DNA of 64,000 bases from the NCBI GenBank assembly GCA_037042915.1, contig CM073193.1, positions 8,308,001-8,372,000 of the forward strand. The letters run 5' to 3'. Position numbers and translations under genes: made by a program. Below, piece after piece: positions 46,737-59,060 of this stretch. The notes under the pieces are model-generated. The model searched no databases. It was not told the DNA's origin and worked only from the letters and a program-made list of their open reading frames with translations. This stretch comes from Auricularia sp. M13. Taxonomy: Eukaryota; Basidiomycota; Agaricomycetes; Auriculariales; Auriculariaceae. Within the stretch, counting starts at the first letter, position 1. Every line of letters starts with the position of its first letter.

Positions 46737-47278
46737 ACTGGACCATTGAAGGCTTAGGTACCACCTTCTCAACCTCGGGCATATTCTCCAGGCCTGCTCG
46801 GAGCGCCGGCTCCCTTGCCATACACGCCCAGTTGCGGATCACCTAGACACAGGCGGCCAATGCCCCCGTCGCGCCGTCAGTATTTGCACCACAGTGCAGA
46901 AGCATATCATTCCACTGCAGTGGGATCTGTCGCTACGCGATAAGTCATTAGGGGCGAGTTAGCGTTACCACCATCCTTTGGAAGATACTACCACTACTTC
47001 AGTATGTAATTTCCGGTGGCGGGGTTGCGCTCTGATAGAATTCAACGTTCCCATTCCGGTCCTTCGCTGAGGGATGACATTGGCAGGCAACTCTATGCTG
47101 TATTCCATGTGCATGTGTTCATGTATATGAGTGATAAGTGAATCGCCAGGCCCAGCTGAAGCGCCATAATACTGTACGCCAAGAGCAATACGCGACCAAG
47201 CGAGAAATAACTATACAATGTAGGGTAAATGAGTGAGGTTGTATGGTATGATAGAGGGGGGGGCGGAGTTTTTCGCGC
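46737..47278. other. Intergenic, convergent 3' regions
   Basis: About 0.54 kb with no gene recognised, between the stops of two membrane-protein genes. Confidence 0.5.
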
Positions 47279-49062
47279 TCATATAGCGCGCCCTACGGGC
47301 AGCGACGGCGGCGGCGGCCGGCGCGCCGACGGTCTGCGCGTTTGCGGGCTGCCGTCGTAGGGCACGCCCTGCTCGAGGTCGACGTCGAGGTCGTCCTCGT
47401 TGATGCGCACGCCGTGGCCCGTCGAGCCCGACGGAAACCGGCGCACCTTCCGCTCGAGCTCGAACTCCTCCGTCTCGAGATCCAATTGCGACGTTGCGTG
47501 TGATCTTCATTCGGGTTCAGCTTATGAGTCCTTAGATAGTGCTCCATGTGCACGCACCGAAGGCCGTTGTTCATCGCCTGCGCCGATGTGGATACTGCGA
47601 TGGACGCGCCGCCGGTGTACTTGGCGAGCGTCGCGCGGACAGCGCGCGAGTTAATGCCACCGCTGTCAAAGTTCTGGATCGCTTCTTTCGGGCTCGTCGT
47701 CATTAACCGGACCACTGCGCGCGTCGCTGCGATCGCGGACACCGCTGCAGCAGGAACGGCGGCGATTCTTGACGAGCACTGTTAGTGGAGGAAGGCTGCG
47801 GCAGCGAAAATGAGTCCCTACATGTTCATAGCGGCTGGAGGTGCGGATTAACTCGCTGACAGGTCGGAGGAGGATAGAACGGCACGTACGATTGAGATTC
47901 AGCACATTCAGCACGGCAGGCACGGCGTTAGCTGAGAATGCCACGCTACACAGGCAAAAACAACGCAAGAAAGTGTGATCAGCCTGGGGCACGGGCTTAA
48001 ATGGAAGCGCGCCGCAGACGTACGCGAAGAAGAGTATGCCGTCCCTGAACAATAGATTCCAGATGCCCGTGTGAGTGTCGAGCGACAGGAGGCCGATGGT
48101 GCTAACGACCAAGATAATCAAGTCAAAGACCATGGCTACGCAAGTTCAGGGAATTGACACGGATGTGAGATTTGGGCAAGATGAAACGTACTGTAGAAAT
48201 AGATGACGTTGAGCACTACCGACGATGCTCCAGTAACGGAGCACACGCCCCGCGCTTCAACCCACACGGCCTTGACGCTGATAATCGCATAGTAGAGCAA
48301 CGCCCATTGCCCGAGGGAGAGCGCGACGAGGGGCACGACGATGAACTTTTTGCGTTTCCAGATCGCGATCCTATCCCAAATGAGCATGGTCAACTGCCTG
48401 GAGTGGAGAAACAGGGGGCGCGTACGTGCGAAGCATGAGGCACGTCGAAGCGCCCGCGATGGCCGTGTTCCCAGCCCATTGGCAGAACGTATACAATGCC
48501 TGGTAGTGCAGCTCATGTCAAAGGAGCGTTTTTATGTCGAGGGAAACGGCGTACCTGGCAGTTGATCTGATAGTGCCAATATCGAAGTTAATCTCTAGGG
48601 GAATATGACGAGAGCTACTGACCTCGCTCGCGACATTTACGGTTATCATACTTGCCGAGACGGTCAATGCGCGAACGGGGAGAGGACCGATAGGCACTCA
48701 CAGGCCGACCAACGCCCAAAACAACGCGTATCGTGTCAAGAAGTAGAATACTGGGGGGACGGTGAGCATAAAACCTGCAAGAGGAGGTGACATGTACCCT
48801 TTGTATCCGAGGAAAGTCAGGCCCTGCAGGTTATGCGCAGTGGGGAAGAGGGCGCACCAGTGGGATCCTGAATGGACGTTTTCTGCTGACGACCTCCCAA
48901 TCGAACGGACTTGTGATCAGGAGCTCCCAAACGTACATCCCGACGAGCACGAAGATCAGCTTGTTGAAAGCCTCTGTGTGAGGGTCAGCTTCTGCGCACT
49001 TTACAGTCGGGGCACTCGCCAGCATCGCGCGCGACTTCCACCGGGTCGGACCAGTTGGGCAT
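47279..49062 (-). CDS. Multi-pass membrane protein of a basidiomycete family
   Basis: Several exons on the minus strand. The start reads MPNWSDPVEVARDAGECPDC and is joined to AFNKLIFVLVGMYVWELLIT. Membrane segments follow: ALIGL near 48700, WAGNTAIAGASTCLMLRTYA near 48450, FIVVPLVALSLGQWALLYYA near 48310, and FDLIILVVSTIGLLSLDTH and FFAYVCG near 48000-48130. A further hydrophobic Ala/Val stretch lies near 47740. The cytosolic tail contains AIQNFDSGGINSRAVRATLA and an acidic DLETEEFELERKVRRFPSGS, and ends in a Pro/Arg-rich GRAI. The pattern, six or seven helices with a WxLL-S-FDW loop, recurs in Agaricomycetes with no assigned function. Exon boundaries near 48130 and 47800 are approximate. Confidence 0.6.
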
Positions 49063-50887
49063 CGCTCGTGGAGGACGAGAGGAGAGGAGCAGACGAGCGG
49101 AAGGGCTCTGTCGCTAGCAACGGCAAGTGAATAAGTAGTGGACCGGAGTCGAGATGCAAAGTTTACGCGAATACTGTACTTCCGACAGGGGATCGGCAAT
49201 CAAATGAATGTTGTCCTCGGATGAGAAGCCTGACAACAGCGCTTCCTCCGGACTCACAGGGCGCATAGGCACACAGTCTGGCGTCGGTACTTAGGTCACG
49301 TACGCTTTCTACGAGAAAACTCTAGCACGGGGCCTGGTCTTTGGACTATCATTTTCGAGTTGAACCCGCGACGCTAATTGGTCGGGAATCAAGCTTCAAG
49401 CTTTAAGATCGAAATGGTGCGAATGATGAATTTCGTGAAGTAGATTTGCATGACCTGTATAGCGGAAAGGCATAAATTGCTTGAGGTTCAATGCCATGTC
49501 ATTAGATGATACCATTTATTGCCGTTCATGCTACTCGCAGTAACCTCGGAGAACGCTCTCTGTCGCCTCACGCTCATAGGAAACCGTTTGCATCCTTCAC
49601 AAGCCTTCACATAGCGCCCATGTTTCAGCTCCATAACACCAGATCCGCGAGCACAGGTCTCGATCGAGCTTTGTCAGGGTTGCTCCAAGGTTAGCTCACG
49701 TCGACACAGTGAAGGATGATGCCACAAGCCGTGGTTGAAAGTCAATCATATTTCCACTACATACGGTATAGTGGTTTTGTGAACGGAGTAATGAAACATG
49801 GGATGTCCACCCAAGGGTCCACCTGGTACTTAGACCTTCACTGTCCCTCGGAAAATGTGAATGGAAATGCGGCATAATGGAGTACTTACGAGAGTGTGTG
49901 TGATGTGATCAAGTAATTAGTACATACCCATGCTGCTGGTGCGAATGAGAGCCTTTGGGGTCGGAGTTTACACGTCTCGGCACGGGACCAAATGTGCCAT
50001 GTGTTTTGCTCCCCGCGTTCAAAGTCGCCGGACCCAGTGGTGAGTGAATTCACGTCACGCCGAGCCGCCTTTACAGGACGGCGCGCAAACCGATTCCACG
50101 TGTCCTCGAGAGGCGCAGGTCATGCACATCTGGTTCTGGTGATCTGGTCATCGTTGCCGATGGGGAGGAGATGCGTGCCTCATTCGGCACATGCTAATCA
50201 TCTTCTCCACGGGGCCACGAGTGGCCCATCGAAATCTACCAAGAGCGAAGGATTGCACCTGTCAGTCGGCTTCGCATCTGCCAGTTGTGAGTCTTCGACG
50301 TTGACCCATTGACGCATTGACGCAGGAAATGATTTTCTTGGCCGACCGAGGACGCATACTCTGTATACAATCCGCAGTCGTTGGGACTGCTGATCTCGAC
50401 CTGATCTCAACCCAGTCAGGGCCTGATTCGCGCAAGCTGGGGCCTTCGAGATCATAATAATCATTCGAATGTCGGCGCATAGACCCTTTCTCACTACGAA
50501 TCCCATGCTCGTAAGTACTCAAGTACGCGCGCATGAAGTCACATTGCGATTAATGTGATTCTCTTCTCCTACCATGCGTGCGATTTTCGAATTCGCAGAA
50601 ACCCCGCGCCGGTGTGGGTGTAAGGCTCAAAAGGCCTGTCCTTCCCTGGACCCCTTATCCCACCTGGCACAGTACGTTCCTTCGTCAATGACACCTCAAA
50701 CAAACTGAAGCGGACCAGTTCTCGATCATAGTGTGGGGAAGGCACCACGCACGTTTCCGGATGCCAAGGCGTTGGCGGAACACTGCCACTTGACATGATT
50801 TGAAAGCGCGTCACGAGCGCGTCGACCACCTGGACGCACTGCGGAGGACGACGAAGATCAGTTCTGGCGTCAGCCAACAGATGTTGG
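49063..50887. other. Long intergenic region, 1.8 kb
   Basis: No supportable gene on either strand. Open frames near 50569-51177 (minus) overlap the glutaminase exon and have no family pattern. The right end holds the glutaminase promoter. Confidence 0.5.
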
Positions 50888-50897
50888 TATAAATACG
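50888..50897 (+). promoter_or_regulatory. TATA box of the glutaminase gene
   Basis: GTATAAATAC lies about 55 bp before the start codon at 50950. Confidence 0.55.
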
Positions 50898-50949
50898 AGC
50901 ACGCGACGCGCCCGGGGACCCTTGTGCAGACGACGACTTGCATTGCAGG

Positions 50950-53724
50950 ATGTTGCTCAGCTCGTTCGCAGCGCTCCTCGCGACTGCCCTCGTGGCCACC
51001 GGCGCACCGTCGTGGAAGGTCGAGCCGTTTAACCCGCCCGCCATCCCGCTCGCCGTCAAGCACCCATACCTGAACACCTGGCTCCCCCAGGGTCAGGGCG
51101 TCGCCCTCAACGGCGGTTGGCCCCAGCTGTGGACTGGCAGCGTGCGTCTGACGCGTTTCCGGAAGCCTGGCGTACACTGACCGTGGCCTTTAGTCCATCA
51201 CGGCGTGGACGGGGTTCGTCCGCGTCGACGGAAAGGCTTACTCGTGGCTTGGTGCTGCCGGTAACGGCGGCTTCACGCGTGCGACTCAGACCTCGTTCAG
51301 GGTTAGCTGTCTTCAGCATATACACGATTTGATGTGCCGCTGACATTATTGCAACAGTTTACGGCGTCACGCAGCATTTTCACGCTCGATGCTGGCCCTG
51401 TCGAATTGACGGTGACCTTCCTGTCGCCCGTCGTCGTGCGTATTTTTCTCCTGCATCTCACAGGAATTGTTTGAATAACGTGGCCCATAGCCCGACGATC
51501 TTCTTCGCCAGTCCATCCCGTTCTCGTACGTCAGCGTCGCTGTGGCATCCAAGGACGGCGCAGCCCATCATGTCCAGGTCTACAACGACATTAGCGCCGG
51601 TACGGACCCTTTGTCGCGTCCGTGACGGACACTGCTCACAAACCCTTAGAATGGGTGGCAACTGACGGAAATGCGGACGTCTTCTGGAACACGACCACTG
51701 CTGGCGGCGCTATCACGCACTCGACGACCCTCCGTTACCAGGCGCCGTTCGAAGAGAACAAGGACCTCATCCGCGGTTCGTCCAGTCCCAGGCTGCCATT
51801 TTTCAATGTTAACTATGATGTAGCTGGCACCGTCCATCTGTCGACGCCTGCCGGTAATGGGGTGACTTATCAGACCGGTTCAGACAAGATCGTTCGCAGC
51901 AAGTTCGTCGAGACCGGTGTGCTCGACAACACCCAGGACAGCCACCAGCCGCGCCCTGTCGAGAATGAGTGGCCCGTCTTCGCGTTCGGCGTCGATCTCG
52001 GCAACCTGACTGCAACACCCGCGAATAAGCCCGTGCTCTTCAGCATCGGCCACACTCGCGACCCGGTCATCCAGTACATTATCAAGGGCGGCGTCCTTTC
52101 CGAGCGCGCACCATATTGGAAGTCGCGGTTCAACGACGTGACCTCAATGGTGAGCCAAGTCACTGCGCGAATGACCGGAGAAGATGGCTAAAATATATGT
52201 GCGCAGATCAAATTCTTCCACGACGACTGGGTGAACGCGATGGGTGTCGCTCACAACCTTGACGCGCGCGTGGACACCGAGGCCGGCAAGATCAGCGCCG
52301 ACTACGCCTCGCTCGTCAAGCTCTCCATCCGCCAGGCAATGGCGACCTTTGAGCTCACCCTCGGCAAGAACGCCGACGGCAGCGTCAACAAGGACGACGT
52401 CCTTGCATTCATGAAGGAAATTTCCAGCAACGGCAACATGAACACTATCGACGTCGTCTTCCCCGCTTGGCCTATCTTCCTCTGGCTCAACCCCGTCATT
52501 GGCAAGCTCCTCCTTGAGCCGCACTTCCAGTACCAGACTAGCGGGCTCTACCCCAACCGCTGGGCGTACGTGGTCTTGCTGCTAACTTTTGTTGCTCCAA
52601 TTGACATGGCCCACAATCAGGCTCCACGATATGGGCGCACACTATCCTCGCGCGAACGGCCACAACGACGGCAACGACGAAGCGATGCCCGTTGAAGAGA
52701 GCGGCAACATGCTCATCATGCAGCTCTCGTACGCCCAGAAGACCGGCGACCTCTCGCAGATCAAGCAATACGCGAGTTTCTCTTTCTTTGACAACCGTTC
52801 AGACGCTTACCACACACTGTAGTACGACCGCCTTGACCAGTGGACGCAGTTCCTCATCGACGACGCGCTCATCCCTGCTGAGCAGCTCAGCACCGATGAC
52901 TTCGCCGGCCATCTTGCCAACCAGACCAACCTCGCCATCAAGGGCATCGTCGGCATCAAGGCTATGTCCATGATCGCCGAGCTCGTCGGTGATGAGGAGC
53001 GCGCGGCCAACTACAGTGTGCGTACCGGCGTACAGATTTGCACCTTTTCACGCTGATGGTTTTGTAGGCAATTGCTACGAGCTATGTTGAGCAGTTCCAG
53101 AAGCTCGCGATCGCGAAGGACGGCACCCATCTTACCCTCCAAGTGCGTCCCAGTAATTGGAGTCGATTAAAGAAGCCTTTTCATATACCCGTTCCCGTAG
53201 TACAACCACGATGAGACCTGGGGTTTGGCGTACAACCTATACGCTGACCGCCTCATCGGCTCTAACATCTTCCCGCAGTCCATCTATGACATGCGTACGT
53301 CTAGTGGAGCTTCAGCAGCCGTCCACTCACTGTGCACAGAGTCCAAGTGGTACAAGCCGAAGCTGCAGAACTACGGTATTATCCTCGACACGCGGAACAC
53401 CTGGAGCAAGACTGGTGCGTTGCTTCATTTGAACGATGTCCCACGCCGCTAATCCACCATATCCAGACTGGGAGGTCTGGACGGCCGCGATTGTGGACGA
53501 CGACCTCAAGCACGGCATCATCAGCGCGCTCGTGCGCTACGCGAGCTCTGGCAACAACGTCACGCCACTTTCCGACTTGTACTACGTCCCACAGGGCAAG
53601 GAGAACGGCTTCAAGGCGCGCCCCGTCGTTGGTGGACATCTGGCACTGGTAATGCACTGGTCAACTGACGAGTGCAAAACGCGTGCTAACTGATTCGTCT
53701 CTTCAGCTTGTCCTCCCCAAGTAA
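50950..53724 (+). CDS. Secreted glutaminase A-like protein (DUF5127/DUF4965/DUF1793)
   Basis: A multi-exon gene whose first exon (50950-51141) encodes a signal peptide (MLLSSFAALLATALVATGAP) and then the GtaA start: PFNPPAIPLAVKHPYLNTWL and LNGGWPQLWTGS. Later exons carry TAWTGFVRVDGKAYSWLGAA, VQVYNDISA with EWVATDGNADVFWN, FAFGVDLGNLTA, FFHDDWVNAMGVAHNLDARV, MNTIDVVFPAWPIFLWLNPV, HDMGAHYPRANGHNDGNDEA-type sequence near 52625, YNHDETWGLAYNLYADRLIG-type near 53200, and a C-terminal LVLPK. These match the fungal glutaminase A family, which deamidates extracellular glutamine and is secreted or wall-bound. The domains are N-terminal DUF5127, then DUF4965 and DUF1793. It looks intact. The intron near 53654-53706 precedes a five-residue last exon. 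Confidence 0.88.
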
Positions 53725-54515
53725 ATGCACATCACACAATCTGATGAGCAAGTGGTAAAAAAGGAAATTTCGTGGAACTACATAGTTGGTTGTGCGCTTT
53801 GGGCGCGTCCTTGTTGGGAAAATGGAAAATCCCATCTGGCTTTGCATACTGTATCGCATGCGTTCTGACGGCAAATGCCTGGGCGTTAACCGAGAATTCG
53901 GCCAGTCTGTGTTTGAGCAGGGGATGAAAAGGTCACAGCACTAGCACGGGCACAAAAGCTGGCGTCCAGTAGATGCAGACGAGGGGGAGAGGTACAAAGA
54001 CGGGGGGAGCACAGAGCGTAAGCGTCGGTGCGTGGGCAAAGGCCGGGTCATTTGAATCTGGTCACGAAAGCTAATGACAGGGACTTTCCTGGCGAGAAAA
54101 CGCGACCCAGCTGTGCAGCAGCTTGCTGGCGCGCTCAAAATTCTGGGGTAATTCAATTGCTGTGGACTTGACGTCAACATTTAGGTCCTTGCTCGTAGCC
54201 ACCCAGTCCAATATCGATCAACGCAGCTAATCGCACGTGGTCAGTACGTGGTTTCACGTGGGTTTAACGTTTGAGCATCTCGTATAATCCGTCACCCTTA
54301 CTGTTCCGTCGTGGGAGGCCTGACCAGCACTGTGACGTGATCCAAGGCTGGCTTCTTTCCATTGCGCGCAACGAAGATTGACTTGCAAACTCCTGTCCAG
54401 GACAACTCTTCAGCTTCTATAGGAAACAAGGCAGCTATCTCATCTCCAACTTACCGCCACCGCTTCCATATCAGCGTGGCACAAACCTTCTGCAGCGTAC
54501 GGTCAACCGCCCACC
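53725..54515. other. Intergenic
   Basis: About 0.8 kb with no gene recognised, between the glutaminase and the RBR ligase, both on the plus strand. It should hold the ligase promoter; a CACGTGG sequence occurs at about 54235-54260 in two near copies. Confidence 0.45.
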
Positions 54516-56071
54516 ATGATCTCCTCTGAAGATTTTCGACTGCAAGACGACGATGGAAGCATCGACTTTGACATTGCCGCACTGGACCGTCGATTAGTGG
54601 CCTTGGCTCTCTACGACGCTGAGGATGTGGCTGGCAGGCGCAAAGGCAAAGCGCGATCCGATAACAGCCTCACAGATGAAGAGCTCGCCTTCGCACTCTA
54701 TGCACAAGAACTCGCCGATCGGCAACTGGCTTACAGCCTCGCGGCAGCTCTGGACGGCGATGCGGACCTGCTCGCCCAGATTGAAGAGGAGGAGCGGATG
54801 GCACGCAGAGACAGAGAGCTTGCTCAGGCGGCGGCTCGTGGCGTCCCCCTGCCTGCCACGGTTGCCACGCCCGTTCGATCCCCCGTCAGGTCCCCGGCGC
54901 GTTCTGGCCTTCAAACCCCTGCGCGTTCCGGCTCGCAGACACCAGTGCGCGGTCTGCAAACTCCAGGATGCTCAAGTCGCCGCTCCACCATCTCTCCACA
55001 ACCATCAATTGCCCAAGCCTTCCAGTCGACGTATGGTCTGGTCATTCACCTGCAAGGGTCACACTGACGACATATTAGACTGCACATCGACGAAGAAGAT
55101 GAAGACCATCTGGGAAGGTTCGCTCTTTCATGATGAGCGACCCTCTCGGGCTCATCCTTTCATATAGCTCCTCCCGCGTCGAATGCACAGCTTGTGGGAG
55201 CCGCATCCGCGGCGGCAGGAGCCTGCGCGCACCGTGCAGCCACGTCTACGACGCGGCCTGCCTTGCGGACCTCTTCGAGGCATCCATGACGGATGAGTCT
55301 CTCTTCCCGCCTCGCTGCTGCCGGCAAGAGATCCCGGTGGATAGCGTGCGGCCCTTGCTGGCCGCCGCGCTGCTGCAGCGTTTCGAAGCCAAGGAGACGG
55401 AGCTGCGCACCCTGCGCCGGGTGTATTGCTCGAACGCCTCGTGCTCGCGCTTCCTCGGCGCGCAGACCGCGAGCCCGGCGCCGCGCATGCAGCTCGCGTG
55501 CCCCGCCTGTGCGGCGGCCACATGCTCGGCGTGCTCCTCCGCGCACGCCAGCTGGGCGCCGTGCAAGGACTCGGACGCCGAAGCGGAGCCCGTGCTGACG
55601 CTCGCGCGCCAGGAGGGCTGGCAGCGCTGCCCCGGCTGCCGGCGCTTCATCGAGCTCGAGACCGGGTGCTACCACATGACCTGCTTTTGTCGCACACAAT
55701 TCTGTTACGTCTGCGCGGCGCCATGGAAGACGTGCCAGTGCCCGCAGTGGGATGAGACGCGCCTGGTGGCTCGTGCACGCCGCCAGGTCGAGAACGAACA
55801 AGGCCGCGCATTCCAGCCTAACGCGCCGGCAGCACAAGTGCGCATCCAGCAAGTGGCGGAGAGGCTGCGCTGGGACCACGACTGTCGCCACGACCGCACA
55901 AGGTTCAGGCGCGGCCAGTATCAGTGCGAGAATTGCCATTGGCATGCCGATCAGTACATCTTGGTACGCGCATCTCGAGGGACCGTCCACGCATGTAGCT
56001 AACCACCGATGCAGGAGTGTACAGCTTGCCATACCCGCCTCTGCAAGCGCTGTCGGAACAACCGTCTCTGA
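54516..56071 (+). CDS. RING-IBR-RING (RBR) E3 ubiquitin ligase
   Basis: Four exons (54516-55030, 55079-55117, 55168-55963, 56015-56071) close into 468 aa. The N-terminal half is acidic helix (DEELAFALYAQELADRQLAY and AQIEEEERMARRDRELAQAA) followed by a Pro/Arg/Ser linker with SPVRSPARS-like repeats. RING1 starts at CTACGSRI and runs to RCC. An IBR-like Cys-rich part follows (CSNASCSRF, LACPACAAATCSAC). RING2 reads CPGCRRFIELETGCYHMTC and CYVCAAPW; the cysteine of TGCYHM is in the position of the RBR catalytic cysteine that takes ubiquitin from the E2. A further Cys/His pair (YQCENCHWH, ECTACHTRLCKRC) ends the protein. The substrate is unknown. Such ligases are numerous in Agaricomycetes. Confidence 0.88.
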
Positions 56072-56752
56072 GCATCCAAAGATGACCCCTGCTCGCACTG
56101 TGCATACAATTTTGTGCTCTATTGCCCGACCTTCGAATACATACTACGCGGGCTGTCATTCATAAGTATGTTTGAGGTATTTTTGAACGACCACGTGACA
56201 GGACTCGAGCTCCAGATAGAGTTCATGGTCGGAGCTTGTACCGGCATCACTATGGTTGCCAATTTGCACCCATCCACTTCCATGTGGACCGAACAAGCAT
56301 TATTTTGCGCAACTGTTCGATCCTAATCTCGATTCTTCTCAACACATACGGTCCGCGGTACTGCGCGTTTGTCGCGGTCCGGTGCTCTGTCAGGCTCTGT
56401 CACGGACAGTCGACTCCGTTCAGTCACGCGTTCAGCTCCCAATGACGATCAGCCCCACGCTCACAGCTACCCCAGCCTGCTGCTCAAGGTTTCGATGTTG
56501 TGAAAGCGTTGGGCAGTGTTGCGCATGGGAAACTACTGTTGTTCGTCCTTGCGGCCCGTCAGCGGCGTCCGGGCCTGGCTGTCGCAGGCCAGCTGCCATG
56601 CCACCCACCCCTACTCCGGCGTTGCACAAAACTTCTTCTCTGGGTTGCACGTGGTCAGAAATGGCGGAAAGCGCGAAGCCACTATGACGCCGTGCTTTTG
56701 CCGAACGCCATAAAATGCTCTGCGCTGGCAATGGCCAGCCTGACCAGGCATC
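56072..56752. other. Intergenic
   Basis: About 0.7 kb with no supportable gene, between the RBR ligase and the GH43 gene. A CATAAAAT sequence about 40 bp before the GH43 start may act as a weak TATA element. Confidence 0.45.
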
Positions 56753-58487
56753 ATGCTACCTCAACTGCTTTCCCTTCTGCTTGCCGGCCTCGCCAACGCT
56801 GCAGTTATTGTCCCTGGTGCCCCATGGACTGACACGGCTGGCAACCGCATCCAGGCTCATGGTGGTGGCATCCTCAAGGTCGGCAGCACATTCTACTGGT
56901 TCGGCGAGGACAAGGCGCATAATAGCGCACTTTTCAGGGCCGTTTCGTGCTATACAGTGAGCAGTACCGCTATTCGTCCATTCGGGGAGCTCATTGCACG
57001 TCGTAGTCGACCGACCTGACGACCTGGGCAAGACAGAATGATGCTCTCACGCCCCAGAGCGGCACCATGATCAGTACGAGCAACATCGTCGAGCGTCCAA
57101 AGGGTACAGCAGCAGCTTTCTTCGCTTGCTCAGTTGCTCACCATGTGCAGTCGTCTTCAACCAGAAAAACCAAGAATACGTGATGTGGTTCCACTCGGAT
57201 TCGTCCAACTATGGCGCGGCCCAAGTCGGCGTCGCCACCGCGAAATCGCCCTGCGGGCCCTACACCTACAAGTCGTCCTTCAAGCCGCTGGGCGCGGACT
57301 CGCGCGACATGGGCTTGTTCCAGGACACCGACCAGTCGACGTACCTGCTCTACGCGAGTGACAACAACCAGAACTTCAAGATCGCGCATCTCGACGCGAA
57401 CTTCTACAACGTGACCACCGTGGCGTCGACGCTGCAGGGCTCGACACTCGAGTCGCCCGGTATTATCAAGCGCAACAATGTCTACTACCTCTTTGCGTCG
57501 CACACGACGGGCTGGGCGCCCAACCCCAACAAGTTTTTCACAGCGAACGTATGTCCAGACTCTGCCAACATCTGCTTCGAATTTCTGAACTGACTTGTTC
57601 CTAAGTCGTTGAATGGCCCATGGAGCTCGCAAGCGGACATCGCGCCCTCAAACACGCGCACATATTACTCGCAAAACGCCTTTGACCTGCCGCTGACGAC
57701 CAACACCGCAATCTACATGGGCGACCGCTGGCGTTCGAGCGTCCTCGGTGATTCGCGGTGCGTACATATTCGCCCTGACGCTGTCTTCCGCCACACGTCT
57801 TATCGACTTGTCTCGTTTGGCAGGTACATCTGGCTCCCCCTGGACTTCTCCAGCGGCACCCCGAAGCTCGTCTGGGCGGACGTGTGGACCGTCAACGTGG
57901 GAAGCGGGACGTACAGCGCCGCGAGCGGGACGACGTACGAGGCGGAGAAGGGCACCCGCGGCGGGAACTCGACGCTCATCAGCAACAGCGCGTTCTCCGG
58001 CGGGCAGGCCGTAGGCTACCTCGGTGCGTGCCCTCGGGTTTATACTTGCAGGCCGAATCTAACGTCGTTTCCTATTTGCAGGGAATGGAGGCACTTTGAC
58101 CATCAGCAACGTCCAAGGCACGGGCGTGAGCGGCGGGCAGTGGGTGTCACTGTACTTCGCGAACGGCGACTCGTCGTATCGCAACGTAACCATCACGTAC
58201 GCAGCCATTGCCTATATCGTGTCTACCCAAAACTGACAGGCTGTGGCCAGCGTGAATGGCGGCTCGCAAGTTACCCTTGACCAGCCGGACTCGGGAGGTG
58301 GCAGCGTCGTGCTCAGCGTCCCCGTGAAGCTGCCACTGAAGAGCGGCGCCAACACCCTCGTGTTTGCCAGCAACCAGAGCAGTGCGTGCAGTTCCCGTGA
58401 AATCCTCGACGATGATAACTGATAATTCGGCGCGCCAAAGATTATGCCGCGGATTTGGACAAGATCGTCGTCTACACGCAAACGTAG
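56753..58487 (+). CDS. Secreted GH43 glycosidase with CBM35, exo-beta-1,3-galactanase-like
   Basis: A multi-exon gene with a signal peptide (MLPQLLSLLLAGLANAAVIV). The five-bladed propeller of GH43 starts at WTDTAGNRIQAHGGGILKVG and FYWFGEDKA. It continues with VVFNQKNQEYVMWFHSD, GVATAKSPCGPYTYK, SRDMGLFQDTDQSTYLLYAS, LESPGIIKRNNVYYLFASHT and SQNAFDLPLTTNTAIYMGDR. A C-terminal carbohydrate-binding module of the CBM35 type follows (TTYEAEKGTRGGNSTLISNS, GGQAVGYLGNGG, LPLKSGANTLVFAS, DLDKIVVY). The same plan is found in the Phanerochaete exo-beta-1,3-galactanase, which trims arabinogalactan side chains. The galactanase GH43 subfamily uses a catalytic Glu acid and lacks the usual Asp base; I have not aligned these residues. 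It is convergent with ATX1, 200 bp apart. Confidence 0.87.
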
Positions 58488-58684
58488 TTCCGTGGTTGCA
58501 TAACTGTAATCCTGCGCTTGTACAGTATAACGCGAGTTTCAACGGCAAGCTTGCGTTTGAAAGCTTCGTTCGTGTGGTCGTGTGACTGGGACATGCAAGG
58601 CTCGGTCAGACTTCTAATATCACCCGTTCAGCATTGTACACAAGACCGAAGTCAAAACGGAGCATATTCTACACGAGTCTTGAT

Positions 58685-59060
58685 TCAAACAACGGTCTCT
58701 CCAGAGATGACCTGAACGCATCCTTCATGAGTCACGAGCAGATGCTACAGACAACGGCACATACCTCCTTGCCCGTCTTCTTGATGCGTTCCAGCACAGT
58801 ATCGTACGGCAGCGCAGTATTGACGAGGACCTCCTGCTTCTCGAGGCTGACATCAAAGCTGTCGACGCCTGCACCCAGTCAGCGTCGCCGCCTACCATGG
58901 ACATCGCTGAATGCTCAACCCTCGGTCTTCTGCAGGGCGCGCGTGACGGCGCCGGAGCACCCGCCGCAGGTCATCTTGACGTTGAACTTGTAGGTGTGCG
59001 CCTGGGCGATGGGCTGCGATTAGCTACGGCCGAGGACGTGGGATGGCTGCGTACCGACAT
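58685..59060 (-). CDS. ATX1: Copper metallochaperone ATX1
   Basis: Four exons (59060-59055, 59001-58920, 58868-58765, 58711-58685) close into 72 aa, the normal length of Atx1. The ferredoxin-like fold opens with HTYKFNVKMTCGGCSGAVTR, where Cys14 and Cys17 of MTCGGC bind Cu(I). It continues with LQKTEGVDSFDVSLEKQEV and ends LERIKKTGKEVISGETVV. Atx1 carries copper in the cytosol to the Ccc2-type P-type ATPase of the Golgi, which loads multicopper oxidases such as laccase and Fet3. The first coding exon holds only ATG TCG; the acceptor before GCGCAC then gives the normal N-terminus. It is convergent with the GH43 gene. Confidence 0.9.

Noticed and set aside
49350-49385. tRNA-like GGGTTCAACTC on the minus strand
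   Set aside because: The T-stem does not close and no cloverleaf fits nearby.
55160-56098. 312-codon minus-strand open frame over the RBR ligase
   Set aside because: It is antisense to the RING-IBR-RING exon, which has the full Cys/His pattern; the minus frame has no domain.
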